64,000 nucleotides of DNA, from positions 31,387,197 through 31,451,196 of the forward strand of contig CM017558.1 in the NCBI GenBank assembly GCA_007844125.1, read 5' to 3'. Of this stretch, positions 26,667 through 38,828 are shown piece after piece. Below the pieces are notes generated by a model. It was not told the origin of the DNA, searched no databases, and saw only the letters and a program-made list of their open reading frames with translations. The DNA is from Sinonovacula constricta. Taxonomy: Eukaryota; Mollusca; Bivalvia; Cardiida; Solecurtidae. The stretch's first letter is position 1, and each line of letters starts with the position of its first letter. Made by a program: the position numbers and the translations under genes.

Positions 26667-26871
26667 GTAATTAAAAGCTGGTTAACGAAATTGAAAGTCT
26701 CTGATTTGTTGTATACTCAGACGTACCAATTTTAATTTGATGCACGATACATTGAGAAGGGAGAACTTTGTGTTTTTGTTTCATTTAAATTTATGTTAGG
26801 TGAAATAATTTATAGTTTTTCAAGTATTTTACTTTTAAGCTGATGGGATTAAGTTTCTGTTATAATTGGTT

Positions 26872-27250
26872 ATATAGTTGTTTTTAGCCGATTGATCGCC
26901 CAATGCATTAGGGCTGAGTTCCCGTTCTCATATCGGTACAAATACCGGTATACAGTATTCGGTTAAAACACCGTGTCAGCCGTTTCGGAGGCAAGTACGT
27001 TGTTATCAGTTTTTATCAGTTTCTCTTTCATATTTTATCGCAATCGTGAAATATTATGGCCGTTTTGTTTACACATTACCGGAAGTTAAACATATATCAA
27101 TCGCAACGGTGCTATAGTAACGGGTGTTCCGAAGGTGGATTGAAAATATGATTGAGTTTTCAGTCAATTCGAGATTCCTACAGCCCGTGTGTTTAACCTA
27201 ATAAGTTAAATTCAATTTTCTAAGTAAATAAGTAAAATATGTCATATCAT
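26872..27250. repeat. Repeat R, copy 1
   Basis: About 375 bp highly similar to 43130-43520, beginning GATTGATCGCCCAATGCATT and containing CGGTATACAGTATTCGGTTA and CCGTGTCAGCCGTTTCGGAG. Here it is followed by an AT-rich run and the 13.8-kb insertion. Confidence 0.75.
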
Positions 27251-27364
27251 ATGTTTTAATATGTATATATATGTAAATAAATTTATATATTTATATTTAT
27301 ATATATGTATATGTATATATTTATATGTATCGAACGTTGTGTGGACCGTATATACCTATTTTCA

Positions 27365-27413
27365 GGCATTAGGGAGACCGCTGGATTAGGGGGACAATAT
27401 ATGGTCCCCCTAA
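27365..27413. repeat. Left end of element: TIR plus GGGGGAC palindrome
   Basis: GGCATTAGGGAGAC at 27365-27378 is followed by TTAGGGGGAC (27386-27395) and its exact complement GTCCCCCTAA (27404-27413), forming a 10-bp perfect hairpin with an 8-bp loop. Likely terminal and subterminal binding sites of a transposase (inference). Confidence 0.6.
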
Positions 27414-27888
27414 TATTTTATGGTACTGGTTGTACATAGGTTGTTGTATTCAACCCGTTATGTCGAAATGATAGCTTAAATGATAGTCAAACAATCATTC
27501 TATGCAGTCATGAGGCACTGGAATTTCCCACCTGGTGCACAAGTATTGTTTAACTTAGAGTCTCTATATATTTTTTCACACTATGAAACATGCGTAAGGG
27601 GGGCCAGAAAAAAGTATCAAATAGCTTGGCAAAACTGCTTTATAAAATAAATTTAAGAACGGATTTTACATAATTGGTTTTTGTTTTATTCATATACAAA
27701 ATGAAATTGCCGATATTTTTTATCAATCAAAAACACATTTTGATACCCTGCAACGGAAGGTCTCTGTCTGAATTTTGCTGCGAGTACTTGATTTAATCGG
27801 AACACCTCGAAAAAATTCACGAGGAGTTCCGATTGGGCTGCAACTAAGATCGTGACGTAATCAACTGGGGAACCGGATCAACAGCATA

Positions 27889-27918
27889 ATGGCGGCTTCC
27901 TCTTACGGAAAACGTATT
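27889..27918 (+). CDS. SET-like gene exon 1
   Basis: ATG at 27889 encodes MAASSYGKRI and ends at ATT|GTGAGT, a strong donor, in phase 0. The start sits in a comparatively GC-rich patch (CGTGACG...GGCGGC). The next exon also starts in phase 0. Confidence 0.5.
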
Positions 27919-28254
27919 GTGAGTGTTTTCTCTTTTTTTCTTTTAACGAATGTCTTGTGTTTACATAAATATAACAAATATTGCTCAGAAAATTAAACAT
28001 AATTTCAGAAATTCATACGAAAATTATAATATTCTTCAGCGTGTTCAGTACTGAAGTCAACTGCCAATGGAAGAAAGCGATGACAATGTGAGGACCTTAC
28101 CATGCTATGATGCTTATCGATATTTCTTTTCTAAATCTGTCATTTTGCGAGTCTGCCAAAATTTAAAAAAAAATCTTGATTGATTTTTCTTTGGCCTGTT
28201 AGAAGGGACTTTCCACTAAAGTGGCGAAAGTGTTCATACTAATGAGATGGTATT

Positions 28255-28700
28255 TCCCATGCAAGAACCAGGTCAGTAGGTCAAAGGTCCAGGTCACAGC
28301 TAAGGAAAATAAGAAATTCTTGTCCAGGGCATAACTTTGCCCAGTATGCAGGGATTTTCACATAGCAGACTTGTTCAGCATGAGACAGTGTGTCTTGCAC
28401 AAACAATGGGTTCAGTAAGTTAAATATCAATGTCACTATCAAGGAAAAATGTCAAATTATTGTTTATTTCAAAACTTTGCCCAGTATGTCATTATTGTTA
28501 AATGATTTGGCAGACATTTTAGAACAGTTTCTTGCACACACAAAAAATGAGGTCAGTAGGTCTAAACGTCAAGGTCACTATTCAGGAAATTGTCCTATTC
28601 TTGTCTGGAACAAAACTTTGCCTAGTATTAAGTTAATTTCAAATTACTTGGCTGGTGTTCAGCACAATGAGACAATTCTGATGCAGATGTTGGAAAATTA
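28255..28700. repeat. ~140-bp tandem repeat, three units
   Basis: GGTCAGTAGGTCAAAGGTCC-type segments start at 28271, 28409 and 28551, each followed by AACTTTGCCCAGTAT-type segments. An intronic minisatellite; the long + frame at 28390-28701 is a by-product. Confidence 0.65.
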
Positions 28701-28806
28701 ATAACAGTAAATAATCAAGCACTTGATTTCTGTTTTTTCCTGCAGGCGTATAATGCCCTGTTTGCAGTGCTCTCCTTAGCAATGTATATTTATCATTTGG
28801 TTACAG

Positions 28807-28906
28807 AGAACAAAAAGACTTCCATCAGATGAGGATGCTGAGTTTTTCTGTAAAGCTGGCATAGATAAAAACGGCTTCAAGCTGAAATATATTTCAGATT
28901 TCAAAG
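28807..28906 (+). CDS. SET-like gene exon 2: pre-SET segment
   Basis: Acceptor GGTTACAG (ends 28806), donor G|GTAAAA, 100 nt, phase 0 in and phase 1 out. Encodes RTKRLPSDEDAEFFCKAGID then KNGFKLKYISDFKG. In KMT5A-like proteins this stretch leads directly into the G-x-GV start of the SET domain, which begins at the next exon. Confidence 0.6.
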
Positions 28907-29694
28907 GTAAAAGAAGGTGTTTTTTTTTTAATTTAAGTTATATTTTTCCGATATTTATCAGCATTTAAGACAGAGTTATGGGTTTATGTTTGACGCCCAA
29001 AGCAAAAACATCGTGTGCAGCAAAAAGGAAGGAAATTTTAACGCAATTTTATTTTGTTTATTGTGGCATCTTGTGTAAGAATGAGAATACAGTTTAAGTT
29101 TGTGATTGAAAAATTGATCACTTATTTGTCAAATTCTTATTCATTTTAACAGTCATGACTTACTTCATATGCATCTGATCTAGAACCTGTGATCAAATCA
29201 TGAATCAATCATTCAAACATGAATTTCTTTTCTAAATATACACAAGTTCAGGGGTTTAAAATAACAACAAAGAGTGAAAGGTCCAGGACTCTTTAACCTT
29301 CAAAAAGAAAAGTCCACCAGAAGAAAGTAAGATGTCCTCACTAAAAGTCAATGGGATGTATGCTAGGTCCAGGACTTTGGTCAGTTAGTTTCTAAAGGTC
29401 CTGTATGAAAATTGGATTGTCCCAGACCTTGGTTTGAAACTCTGAAGTTTTATAAAGACTTAAAGGGACCAGATTATAATTATACTACATTCCAAAGTCA
29501 CATTATAAGTAAATAAAAATATAACATGAATATAAATATGGATAGTTTTAAACATACTTTATATATATTATTAAGAGTTTCAAGCAGATTTTTAGGGAAC
29601 CAGAATAAAAATTTACAGTTTACAGGGGATGGTGGAGAATTGTAATTGACTTGTGCATTTCTTTCATGCTAAAAACAATTATTTTATTTTGTAG

Positions 29695-29956
29695 GCTATG
29701 GTGTATTCAGTACAGAGCCTTTTAGGGCAGGAGACTTTCTCTTACAGTACTTTGATGATAATATAACAGAAGAGGAAGCAACAAAACTTGGCCAGATGAT
29801 AAATGATTCATCAGATGATACTTGTAATTCAACAGTTAAACTGAAGGTCTTTGGAAATTCTGAATACCTATGCGTGTATGCAATAAAAGACAGGATGTCG
29901 GGAGAAGAAAGTCTGTACACTGACAGAGAGGATGAAAATTGTGGTGCCGAAAAAAG
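29695..29956 (+). CDS. SET-like gene exon 3: internally deleted SET domain
   Basis: Acceptor ATTTTGTAG (ends 29694), donor AG|GTATGT, 262 nt, phase 1 in and 2 out. Encodes GYGVFSTEPFRAGDFLLQYF, then ITEEEATKLGQMINDSSDD, then YLCVYAIKDRMSGEESLYTD. These match the first strand, the (N)H/DS pseudoknot region and the C-terminal strand of KMT5A-type SET domains. About 30-35 residues normally between LITEEEA and LGR (with the YFxxxxxxYCIDAT strand) are missing, and the YDYG motif is altered. Cofactor and substrate pockets would be incomplete. Confidence 0.65.
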
Positions 29957-30284
29957 GTATGTTCTTTACGTCCTGAATGCTTTGAAACATTTTTGAAAAC
30001 ATTTTTTTTTCTAAACCTCATTTACCGTTAGTACAAAAGTGAAAAAGGAATTAGTTTGTTGTGCCGGCAAAAGGTTAAGGTCAGACCTGAAGGTCAAATT
30101 GACACATTTTAATTAATGTAAAGTTGTTTTCTGTTTTTTTTTTCTTTCTTGACCTACTTATCTTTCTCCTTTGTCTTTCTATTGCTACCCATAATTGTCA
30201 TATATTGCTACCCATATAGATAGTGTTTTAGCACAATATAGCCTTATCATTGCCAACATGCTTTTAAATTCCAATAAACAAACA

Positions 30285-30570
30285 AAAACCGCAAAAGCTC
30301 AATTGATAAAGCGTCGGCTTGCGGATCGGGGGTCGCGGGTTCAAACCCCAACCTGGTCAAACCAAAGACTTTAAAGTCGGTAGAAGTGGCTTACCTCCCA
30401 ACGCTCGGGGCTAAGGGGACAGAATTACACCTCGTCGGTTTCAGTAAAATGGACAGGCCGGGTTCAGTCCCTGGGCACCTCATGAGTGCCCCTGTGCTAC
30501 AATGATAGAAATGTCGCTGCACAGTATCGGCAAAATGCCGGCAATTCCCAATCCCAATCCCACAAACAAA
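30285..30570 (+). mobile_element. tRNA-derived SINE (+)
   Basis: A-box-like AGCTCAATTGATAAAGCG and B-box-like GGGTTCAAACCCC about 35 bp apart form a tRNA-like head. They are followed by a ~200-bp body and a short (AATCCC)n tail. Lies in an intron of the SET-like gene. Confidence 0.65.
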
Positions 30571-31154
30571 AAACGTAGTAAATATTTTTTTTTCAGAAAG
30601 TTGTTGAGAGAAACCAGTTTGATTTGACTGTTTTTTTTTATCATGTTGATCGTTTGTACACATGTTTTATACATTTGGTTGTTGTTGTCTTTATGTTCAG
30701 TTAAAAAGTTTTTCAAAAAACTTGTTCGCTAGGTTAAGTCTAATGAGCAATAATGGCACATTATGACTCTCTTGTTATAAGTTTAATATATGGTATAACT
30801 GGTTATTTTTGTGCTTAGAATTTTAAGTGATTTGTCCCAAATTAATATAATTCTTCATTAACCTAGTAAATTTATTATTGTCATATAAAATAGAATGGCC
30901 TGAAATATATTTGAATGATGAGGCAAACATAGTTATACAATATCCACTTGAGGATAATAATAAGCAGGTTATTTGAATGCATATTTTGTTTACTTAGCAA
31001 AAAAATTCAAATATGAAAATAACTAGTTATACAGTGGGTACGCATTGAAATGTATATTGTCTATTGTTTGTGTGTAAAACCCTTGCTGCTAGGTCATTAC
31101 TCATTGTGTTATAATCTCATGTTTTATGTTACAATAATATAATCTTCTTTTCAG

Positions 31155-31209
31155 ATCATTAAATATGGCTTTACATAACTTCTCAAGTGATTTCAAGCTA
31201 CTGTTCAAG
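31155..31209 (+). CDS. SET-like gene possible exon 4
   Basis: Acceptor CTTCTTTTCAG (ends 31154). In phase 2 from the previous exon it reads RSLNMALHNFSSDFKLLFK and stays open to TGA at 31222. The donor is weak (AAG|GTTGTA), so the 3' end is uncertain; it could equally be an alternative terminal exon. No domain recognised. Confidence 0.25.
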
Positions 31210-32792
31210 GTTGTAGGTTGCTGACATCCCTTTTATTGTTTTGCACTGCTTTTTTAGCTCAGCTGAGCATTAAGTGCTCAAAGGTGAGATGTGTTATCGC
31301 ATGTTGTTTGTCTTCCTCTGTTCACTGTCCACATTTCACCGAGTCATCATCTCTAGAGAGGCTAGAACTAGCAAATTCGATGTCCAGCGCCTATGTTTGC
31401 CCTTTATTTATTAATACTAAGTTATAATAACCCTCTCCATGCAATGAAGTCATGGTTGTTAGTCTGTACTTCCGCCTATGAAAAAGTTTGTCTGCAGCTT
31501 TTCTCAGAAAGTTTTTGGAAAAGGGTTTCAAAATTCACAGATTGTCACCATGTAAAAGGGTATCAACATTCACATTGCCACCATCTGAAATTGTGCATGT
31601 AATAAATTAGACCACTCTGTTAAGGTCATATGTCAAATGATCAAGTTCAAACTTTGTGGGAACATAGTAATGGGGGAGTATCGTGGCTGTCCTGTGACAA
31701 AGCTGTAGCTGTAGTCCTACTTAAGACTTAAGATTTGTTAAATGTTGGCGATTGAAACACAAAAAATTGAAATGAGCCTACTTTATTTTTTATCATATGT
31801 TTCAGATTCAGATTCATATTTGGATCTCTTTGAAGTTGGCAGTTAAATAAGCGAAACAGTTGATGAATACAGTAGTGGTAAGGGAACTTTAGATGCAGGT
31901 ATTTTCCGTATAGCACGTCAGCTAAATTTACTTGCTTTTAATATTGCTCATTATATTTTTATATGATTTTATCACTTCTCTTTTTCAATAAAATTTGTTT
32001 AGATATATAATTTTTGCAATGCTATTGAGTTTATTATCGAATTTCCAATATCAAGGGAAATAAACATGATTATTTTGATAGCGAGGCTTGACAAGCTGTT
32101 AGAATATCAAAATTATTTCCCGAGATGTAAGAAATTTCATAATCCTCAAGAATTTAGTTGTAAAAGTTTTCTCTAATGAATAATCAAAAACATTGGTACC
32201 CTGCCTTTGAAAAGAGTTGACAATAAATTGTGACGCCACAATAATGCTTAGAACAAAGTTTTCTCTAGAGATGTTATGTTTTTTTCCACAACTAGTTAAG
32301 AGGTGAATAAATCAGTTAAAAATTGCAGAAATTGTTATCACTTGGTCATTTTTTAGATTTTGTGTGGGCAGTGACATGCAAATGATAAAACCTTTGGCCA
32401 TTCTATTTTATATACAAAATAACAAAAGCTTTCAAACTGAACATGATCTGGATCTTGATGGTGACCTTGATGTTTTTGATTTGCACTTTGTTTTAGCTCA
32501 TATCGCGAGCTTTTGTGATAACCTGCTGTCTGTTGTGTCTGTCCAAGCCAAATTTATATTAGAACTTTAGATGAATGGGGATCAGGTAGCCCTCTACCAC
32601 TTGATACTGAACCTGTTCAACAGATGAATTTCTGGAAATTGTATGCATAAACACATAAACACGCCAGATACTAGGATTATAGCCAGTATTGTGTTCAGAC
32701 TTCAAACTGTGTTGACTGAATCAAACATATACATGTCTTATTCTTTATTTAAAAAAAAAATATAGTCAGTTTCAAAGTGTTTTTTTTTCCAG

Positions 32793-32852
32793 AAGACGAT
32801 TTGGTGGTGCCAGAAGATAAGTGCAGCAATATAAGTGCAGCTTCTACAATAG
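32793..32852 (+). CDS. SET-like gene middle exon
   Basis: Strong acceptor TTTTTTTTCCAG (ends 32792), donor G|GTAAAA, 60 nt, phase 1-1. Encodes an acidic, Ser-rich linker DDLVVPEDKCSNISAASTI. It can join in frame to the exon at 35681, skipping the minisatellite exon. Confidence 0.45.
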
Positions 32853-33895
32853 GTAAAATGATGGACTGTATACATGTATATTCAGTTAAGCAATTACAAC
32901 GTTTTTAGATCTTCTTGAAAGTAAAGGTTTGTGTTGCATTAGTGTATGAAATAAGTTTTGCATAGGGCCACTTTTATCGTCTTTAAGTCTTACAATGATA
33001 TAAATATATTTTATGTTAAATATGCATTTAAAGTCCACCACAGAATGCATGTGTCAAAAAGTCTTTGTGAGTCTATATTGAGCTGCATGCGTCCAAAGCA
33101 ATTATTTACTATCCATATTGGGCCTCTATCGTAAGGGTTCAACATGTTGTGGTCGTATCACGCTACACTCATCATTGCTTTTTATTTTTATTACCACTGA
33201 CCAATTCTTGTTTTGAAAGTTGAAATTAAAAAAAAATGTCAAGTTGATCAATATTTTTCTTCCGACAATATTGGAGCATTCTGAATACCATCTGAGCATT
33301 CGTTGGTAAATGTTAAAGACTGTGGGTATTGTTCCCGGTTTAATCGTCTCTGAGGAACCAGTAGAAATGGAGGTTGATGGTGGTTTGGAATGATAGGGGT
33401 TCGATATTCTTCACCTATTGTTTTCCGACCGTCCGACCCTACCTTTTTTAAAAAAAATCCGTAAACCAACTTATTAAAAATAAAAAAGGTTAGGAATCCA
33501 TTTAAATATGGATGGTGTGGTTTAATATGTTTCTGGTATACAAGAAACATGTTTGAAAAGTGGGTAATATATATATATATACATATATATTTGAGATTTT
33601 ATTAAATGCAAGAATTAAAAGTTATGCAACATAAAACACCTGTAACACAGAAGTTTCTTTCACCATTCAATAATTTAACAGTAGAAAAAAATGTGAGCTC
33701 AGATAGAATAGTTTGCTGATTGGTATATTGCGGTTGCTTGTATTTTTTTCTGCAACTATCTGACTTTTTACTTATGCAGAAAAAGATCCATGCAGTTGTT
33801 TTATGCTGATTAAGTTTAAAATCTAGGATATGAAATACCCTTTAAAGCATAACAAAAATACTTGTATAATCTATGTGCACCCATATCTTTTTCAG

Positions 33896-34278
33896 TTCCT
33901 GTTCAGAGTACTATTCTTCTATGATAGGAGGAAGTACCTGTCGAGGACCAAGATGAGGCTGATATAGTCCCTGCTCACCACCATGCTGAGACTGATTAAG
34001 TCCCTTTCGAATGGCTTGATGAGGCTGATAGAGTCCCTGCTGAGCACCATGAGAAGTCTGATATAGTCCCTGTTGAGTGCCATGATGAGGCAAATATAGA
34101 CACTGCTGGGCGCAATGACGAGGCTATTATAGTACTTGTCAAGTGCCATGATGAGAGAAATATAGTCCCTGCCAAGCCCCATGATGAGGCTGACATAGTC
34201 CCTGCCGAGTGCAACGACGAAATAGATCAAGTTGTGGCAAGGAGAGCTAGTGAAAATAAAAAGCTTAAGCCTAAACAA
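33896..34278 (+). pseudogene. Coding-type minisatellite exon with stops
   Basis: After acceptor TTTTTCAG (ends 33895), the phase-1 frame meets TGA at 33922 and TAG at 33925, then becomes nine 11-residue repeats of the form VPAE-C/H-HDEADI (33934-34230), then VVARRASENKKLKPKQ and donor CAA|GTAATG. The second repeat carries TAA where others have ATA. The 33-nt unit keeps frame, so the array probably arose in coding sequence. Long minus-strand frames here are artefacts of the 33-nt period. Confidence 0.45.
33934..34230 (+). repeat. 33-bp minisatellite, nine units
   Basis: Nine tandem 33-bp units built around GATGAGGCTGATATAGTCCC (positions drift by substitutions only, no length change). Encodes an 11-residue acidic repeat on the + strand. 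Confidence 0.8.
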
Positions 34279-34839
34279 GTAATGTTTGCTGTTGTATATA
34301 ACCGGCTCGATAATTGATGTTCGCTTTACCATACATATAAGAAATGTAAGTCTAAGAAGTATTTGTCAATTTAACATCTCTGTAACATAGAGTCTATTTT
34401 TTGAAAATCCAACAAGGTAGGTAAGTTAGAGGTTTAATCATTCAAGCAATTCAAAAGTTTCCCCCAAAATATTAAAGACAAGCATACATCTTTTCAGGCA
34501 TAATGATATGCTCTAAGTATTATTGCTAATGGGATTGCCAAAATTAAACAAATGTCTAGTGGTTTCTTGTATGTTTTTATTATTGTCCTGTGGAACTGAT
34601 TGATACCTTAAGTCAATATATTGCGAACCTGTACACACATCTTAGTTTTCTTCCTGTCAAAGTCAAATCTGGCAGAAAGACTACAATCAATGAAGAGTTA
34701 TGTAGCCTGAGCAATTGCACACATGTTTGATTGATACGTTTTGCATTGACTTTTGTCTTGCCTGCAAAGCCGAACGAGACATAGGTATTGCTTTACCGGC
34801 GGCAGCAGCTGCGTTAACTTTCCTGTAAAAGTTTTATGA

Positions 34840-35065
34840 GCATCTCCATATCTCAAGAACTGTAAGTCCTAGGTTGATGAAACCTGGTATGCATACTAGA
34901 CCAGTACTATACCAATACAGCTGCATCCCCATCTTTTGGCCTTGACTTTGAAAATTTACAATACATATAATATCAATGCTAAAGTTAAATTTGGCAAGCA
35001 CCGTCATATCTCAAGACATATAAGTGCTATGTTGATGAAACTTGGTATGCACCCTGAAGTTCCGG
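34840..35065. repeat. Two-unit direct repeat in SET-gene intron
   Basis: CATATCTCAAGAACTGTAAG ... GTTGATGAAACCTGGTATGC is repeated about 165 bp later as CATATCTCAAGACATATAAG ... GTTGATGAAACTTGGTATGC. Confidence 0.5.
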
Positions 35066-35680
35066 TTGAATGACTTTGACAATTGTTAAAAACCATTTAA
35101 AAACAATGGTTTAAAAATTGGTATGTTTATTTACTTGTCTCCTTAACAACTGATCTAATTTGGTATGTGTTATATACTGGTCTCCTTAACGACTTTTCTA
35201 AACTTAGATAGACATTTGGTCCGGCAACGTATTGAAGCCTGCACTCAATGACTGAAAATTCATTACAGTTGCCATTGGAAATGTTAATATTACTTATGTT
35301 GATATTCCTGACTTATTCAAAGACTTATTTTGATGTTCAGTTTTCAGTATTCAGTATCATGAAGCCAATTCACTTTCCCCATGCCCGATTGCGTATGTAA
35401 TGATTCTAAAAAATCTCATTGTTGATTGAGCATAGGTACTAAAAACTGCCTGAATATGTTTCTCACTATTACTCTTGAAAATATGTCTGACTAGTCCCCA
35501 TACTGACTGATTGCTATGTTTATATAGTTGTCTCCTTAATGACTGCCTGGTACTTTAATTTCCCTGTATATATTGGTCACCTTATTGACAGTTTTATACT
35601 TCAGTTAATTTCAAAATGTAAAAATGTTGTGCATGTCTAGTCCATTTTTTATAAACAACTATCTTCCTCTTTAATATCAG

Positions 35681-35809
35681 AGTATCGAAGCAATTGTGGA
35701 CTCCCAGAAAGTGAAAGTGAAGATGATGTTATTGGTGGCGAAAATACAGAGAAGTGTGCTGTCATTCTGCGGAAACATGCTAGGATTAAGAACATACCTG
35801 GTAAGAATG
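35681..35809 (+). CDS. SET-like gene acidic exon
   Basis: Acceptor TTTAATATCAG (ends 35680). In phase 1 it encodes YRSNCGLPESESEDDVIGG, then a basic part KCAVILRKHARIKNIPG. Two tandem donors, G|GTAAGA after 35800 and G|GTAAGT after 35809, are both phase 1 and would differ by three residues (a NAGNAG-like alternative donor). A second frame is also open, but the acidic one joins the last exon. Confidence 0.5.
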
Positions 35810-37559
35810 GTAAGTCCTTGTTATCATGAAATGCAAAGAGTAATCTGTAAGGATTGTAAATGAATATTTCAAAAACCTAAAAAAAATAATCACGCAATGA
35901 TTATGTTTCATTAGAACTTAAAATATCTATTATGTCTTTCCATAGTTAGGGAAAAGCATACGCCAAAGCATATTAAACTGTCAGTCTGTCGGCCTGTTTA
36001 TGGTATTTTTTTGGAAACCACTAACTCATTTTAATGAAAGTACATTGTAAATAGCGGCTTTTTTAAATCATAACGAAGAAAAAACAAGTTACTTATCAAT
36101 CAAAGTCTGTTTCTTGTCATGGAACTTTGAACCTGGGCTATAACTTTGTTGTGTTTTGAAGGATGTTTCTTGGAGCAATAGCTGTGGGCTTAAACATGAC
36201 CTTGACCGTAATGTTAAAATTTTCTCAAAAACTTTGTTATTCCTTGACTGATGTGCATTTACCTTACAGAATTTTGTTTGGTACAAGACATTTCTAACAG
36301 TTTGCCCCATAAATGACATTGAAATTTAGATGAAATTTTAATTTTAAATAAAATTTGCACAACAATTGCAAAAAAGAACATTTTCTCAATAACTGTGACT
36401 GTTATTCCTTACATGGTGTTTATGATAAACATACACAAAACCTATACCCGAGATTAACCTAATGTTAAACTTAATCTTCACCTTGATACTTAGATTTTCA
36501 TCAAACTCAGATTGAATATTCTTAAGGGCTAGACACATCCAACAGTGTACTCACACATGACCTTAGCCTAGAGATGACCCTGTATTAGCATTATTTTACA
36601 CTTTTCTAGCACTTTTGACAAGGCCCTCCACAAACTAGGGCTGTGAATTTGTTAAGAATTCTGGCTACTTTTACTTAATAGTTATTGATGAGATTTATTG
36701 ATCTTTACCATATCACAATTTTCTTAATCCTTGTTGTTTCAGTAAAATGATCAGAAACAGACAAAGGTGTAGTTCGACACACATTTCGAAGTTATGTCTA
36801 CATTGAGACAGATAAACAAAATTGCAAAGGCACCCTCCCATGTACGTTATTTTAATATGATCACAATGAAATTTCGGACATTTTATGGTACGAAGCTGTA
36901 GTCGTCATTGTTTGTTAACTTTGATGTATACACAATACCTTGAATTGTAGTTGACCGATAGCTATGAAATTTTACAATGGTGTTCCTTACCATCAAAGGA
37001 TGAGCATGATTTCTTTTTGGGGTCCCTCTTTTTTCGTTTAAAAATAAATGGACCAAATGGGGTTAAAAATGCATTATTTTTTTAGTTGTAAGCACAATAA
37101 CTTTTAATTAACTGATTGCTATACATTTAAAAATAATGGTCCTCACCATCAAAGGATAAATTAGATTGATTAAGGGAGTCCCTTTTCTTTGTTTAGACAT
37201 TAGGGGCCTAAAAGGGGGATGCTACTTTTTTATTTCTGCTTTTTTGCATGATTTTAAAGAAACAGTAAATTTCTTATTTCTATTTATAAAATGATTTATC
37301 TGTCCTAATTCTTTACAATTTTTTATTTTAAGAAGGCCAAAAGCAAACTCTAGATATTAGTTTGAATAAAAGATTTATACATGTTCATGTACATTGTATA
37401 TGTTTTCAGTTTTAATAGCATGCATGATAATATAATTATATACCCAAAAAATCTTAAAATTACTACCTTTGGTTCAGTTACTATAAATTGTACATGTATT
37501 CACTCTAGAATGACAAAACCAAATAGATGTCCTTTATAACATATTCTTTTGATTTTCAG

Positions 37560-37729
37560 GCAAAGAGGAGATGCTGAGGTTTATAAGGGAAAGCCACTTG
37601 GAGTCACTCAACAACTTGACACGAATAGAAAAATACTTAAATACTCGTGCTAAAAGATTTAATGAGCGTAAAACTGTTAGGGAACAAACTTGTAAAACAA
37701 TAAAGAAAATGGCTCTGAAAAAAACATAA
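37560..37729 (+). CDS. SET-like gene terminal exon
   Basis: Acceptor TTTTGATTTTCAG (ends 37559), phase 1. Encodes GKEEMLRFIRESHLESLNNL then a basic, likely helical C-terminus (RIEKYLNTRAKRFNERK ... KKMALKKT) and TAA at 37727. Possible DNA- or RNA-binding or nuclear localisation tail (inference). No named domain recognised. Confidence 0.5.
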
Positions 37730-37749
37730 GGCCAAAATTTAAAGTATGT

Positions 37750-38630
37750 TTTGTTACATTTTTGTCAGGACCTATATGTCATAGCTACTTGATATTTGGT
37801 ATGAAGCCATATAGAGCTGTCACAGATCTACTTCCTCTTTACTGACTTCGTAAAATTTGTATACCATGACATGAAAATTTTCGTAACATTTTTCTCAGGA
37901 ACGACAAGTAGGAGACACTTGGTTTGTAACATGCAGTTTCAGTATAAGGTCCCATGCTCTGCTTACCGTTTTCAGGGCTATCACACTTCTTATTCCTGTT
38001 TACCAACTTAGTGAAATTTGTCATAATGTACACAATAACGTGAAAAATGTTCTCTCCAAGTACAATCCACAGCTACTTGTTTTTTTCATGAAAGTTTTTG
38101 TAACATTTTTCTATGCAAGTCCAACCGTCCGCTACTTAATATGCTGGATGCAGCTTCAAAATAGGGTGTCTTATTTCGCTTTCTGATTTTAGGGCTGTCT
38201 TACATCTATTGTTAACAACTTAGTGAAATTTGTCATAATACATACCATAAAATGAAAATTTTCGTATTTTTTTCTCAAGTACTACAAGTTCTAGCCGTTT
38301 GATATATGGTATGCAGCTTTAGTATAGGGTCTCATATTGCACTTACTGGTATTAGGGCTGTCGCACATTAACTTCATATTTACTGACTTATTGAAATTTG
38401 TCAAAGGGCATTCTTTAAAACAAAACATTTTCGTAACATTTTTCTCAGTTTCTAAGAGACAGAGCCATTTGATATGTGGTATGTTGGTTCAGTATAGGGT
38501 CGCACATAGCGCTTATTGATTTTAGGGCTGTCTTTCGTGTACTTTCTGTTTACCTTTTAGTGAAATTTGTCGTAATATAATTTATAACATGAAAACTTTT
38601 TTCTGCATGTACAATCCACAGCTACTTTTT
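37750..38630. repeat. Diverged ~170-bp tandem array after the SET-like gene
   Basis: Phrases such as AGTGAAATTTGTCATAAT, ATGAAAATTTTCGTAACATT and TTTTAGGGCTGTC recur at about 37848, 38010, 38222, 38391 and 38560. Five diverged units with roughly 165-210 bp spacing, probably in the 3' UTR or just beyond it. Confidence 0.65.
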
Positions 38631-38828
38631 CTGTATTTATAAAACGTATTCAATATTTAAAGGGGTAAAATCTATTCCCATTAAAATTAAAAGCAACTTA
38701 TTACTATTATTATGTACTTAAGATCAAATTTATAACAGTATTTATTTATATTAATATAATTACATATAAAGAAGTGGGTAAGTGAAACTAACGACCAACA
38801 TCGGTTATAGTAAACTATTTTATTAATC

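Larger units (their letters stand above)
27889..37729 (+). pseudogene. Locus: SET-domain (KMT5A-like) gene, probably degenerate
   Basis: Gene-level entry inside the 13.8-kb element, same strand as the host gene. Exons: 27889-27918, 28807-28906, 29695-29956, possibly 31155-31209, 32793-32852, a minisatellite exon at about 33896-34278, 35681-35809 and 37560-37729. N-terminal exons spell the start and end of a SET lysine-methyltransferase fold (KGYGVFSTEPFRAGDFLLQY, then LGQMIND..C and YLCVYAIKD..GEE). The middle of the fold, corresponding to the YMYYF and C(V/I)DAT strands of KMT5A, is absent, NHS is NDS and YDYG is changed to YTDRED. Phases do not fully agree across the middle exons, and the minisatellite exon has three in-frame stops. 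Likely inactive as a methyltransferase; a shorter expressed protein remains possible. Confidence 0.55.

Noticed and set aside
33919..34332. 137-codon minus-strand open frame with repeats
   Set aside because: Open only because the 33-bp minisatellite has a period divisible by three; three minus frames are open at once and no splice or domain support exists.
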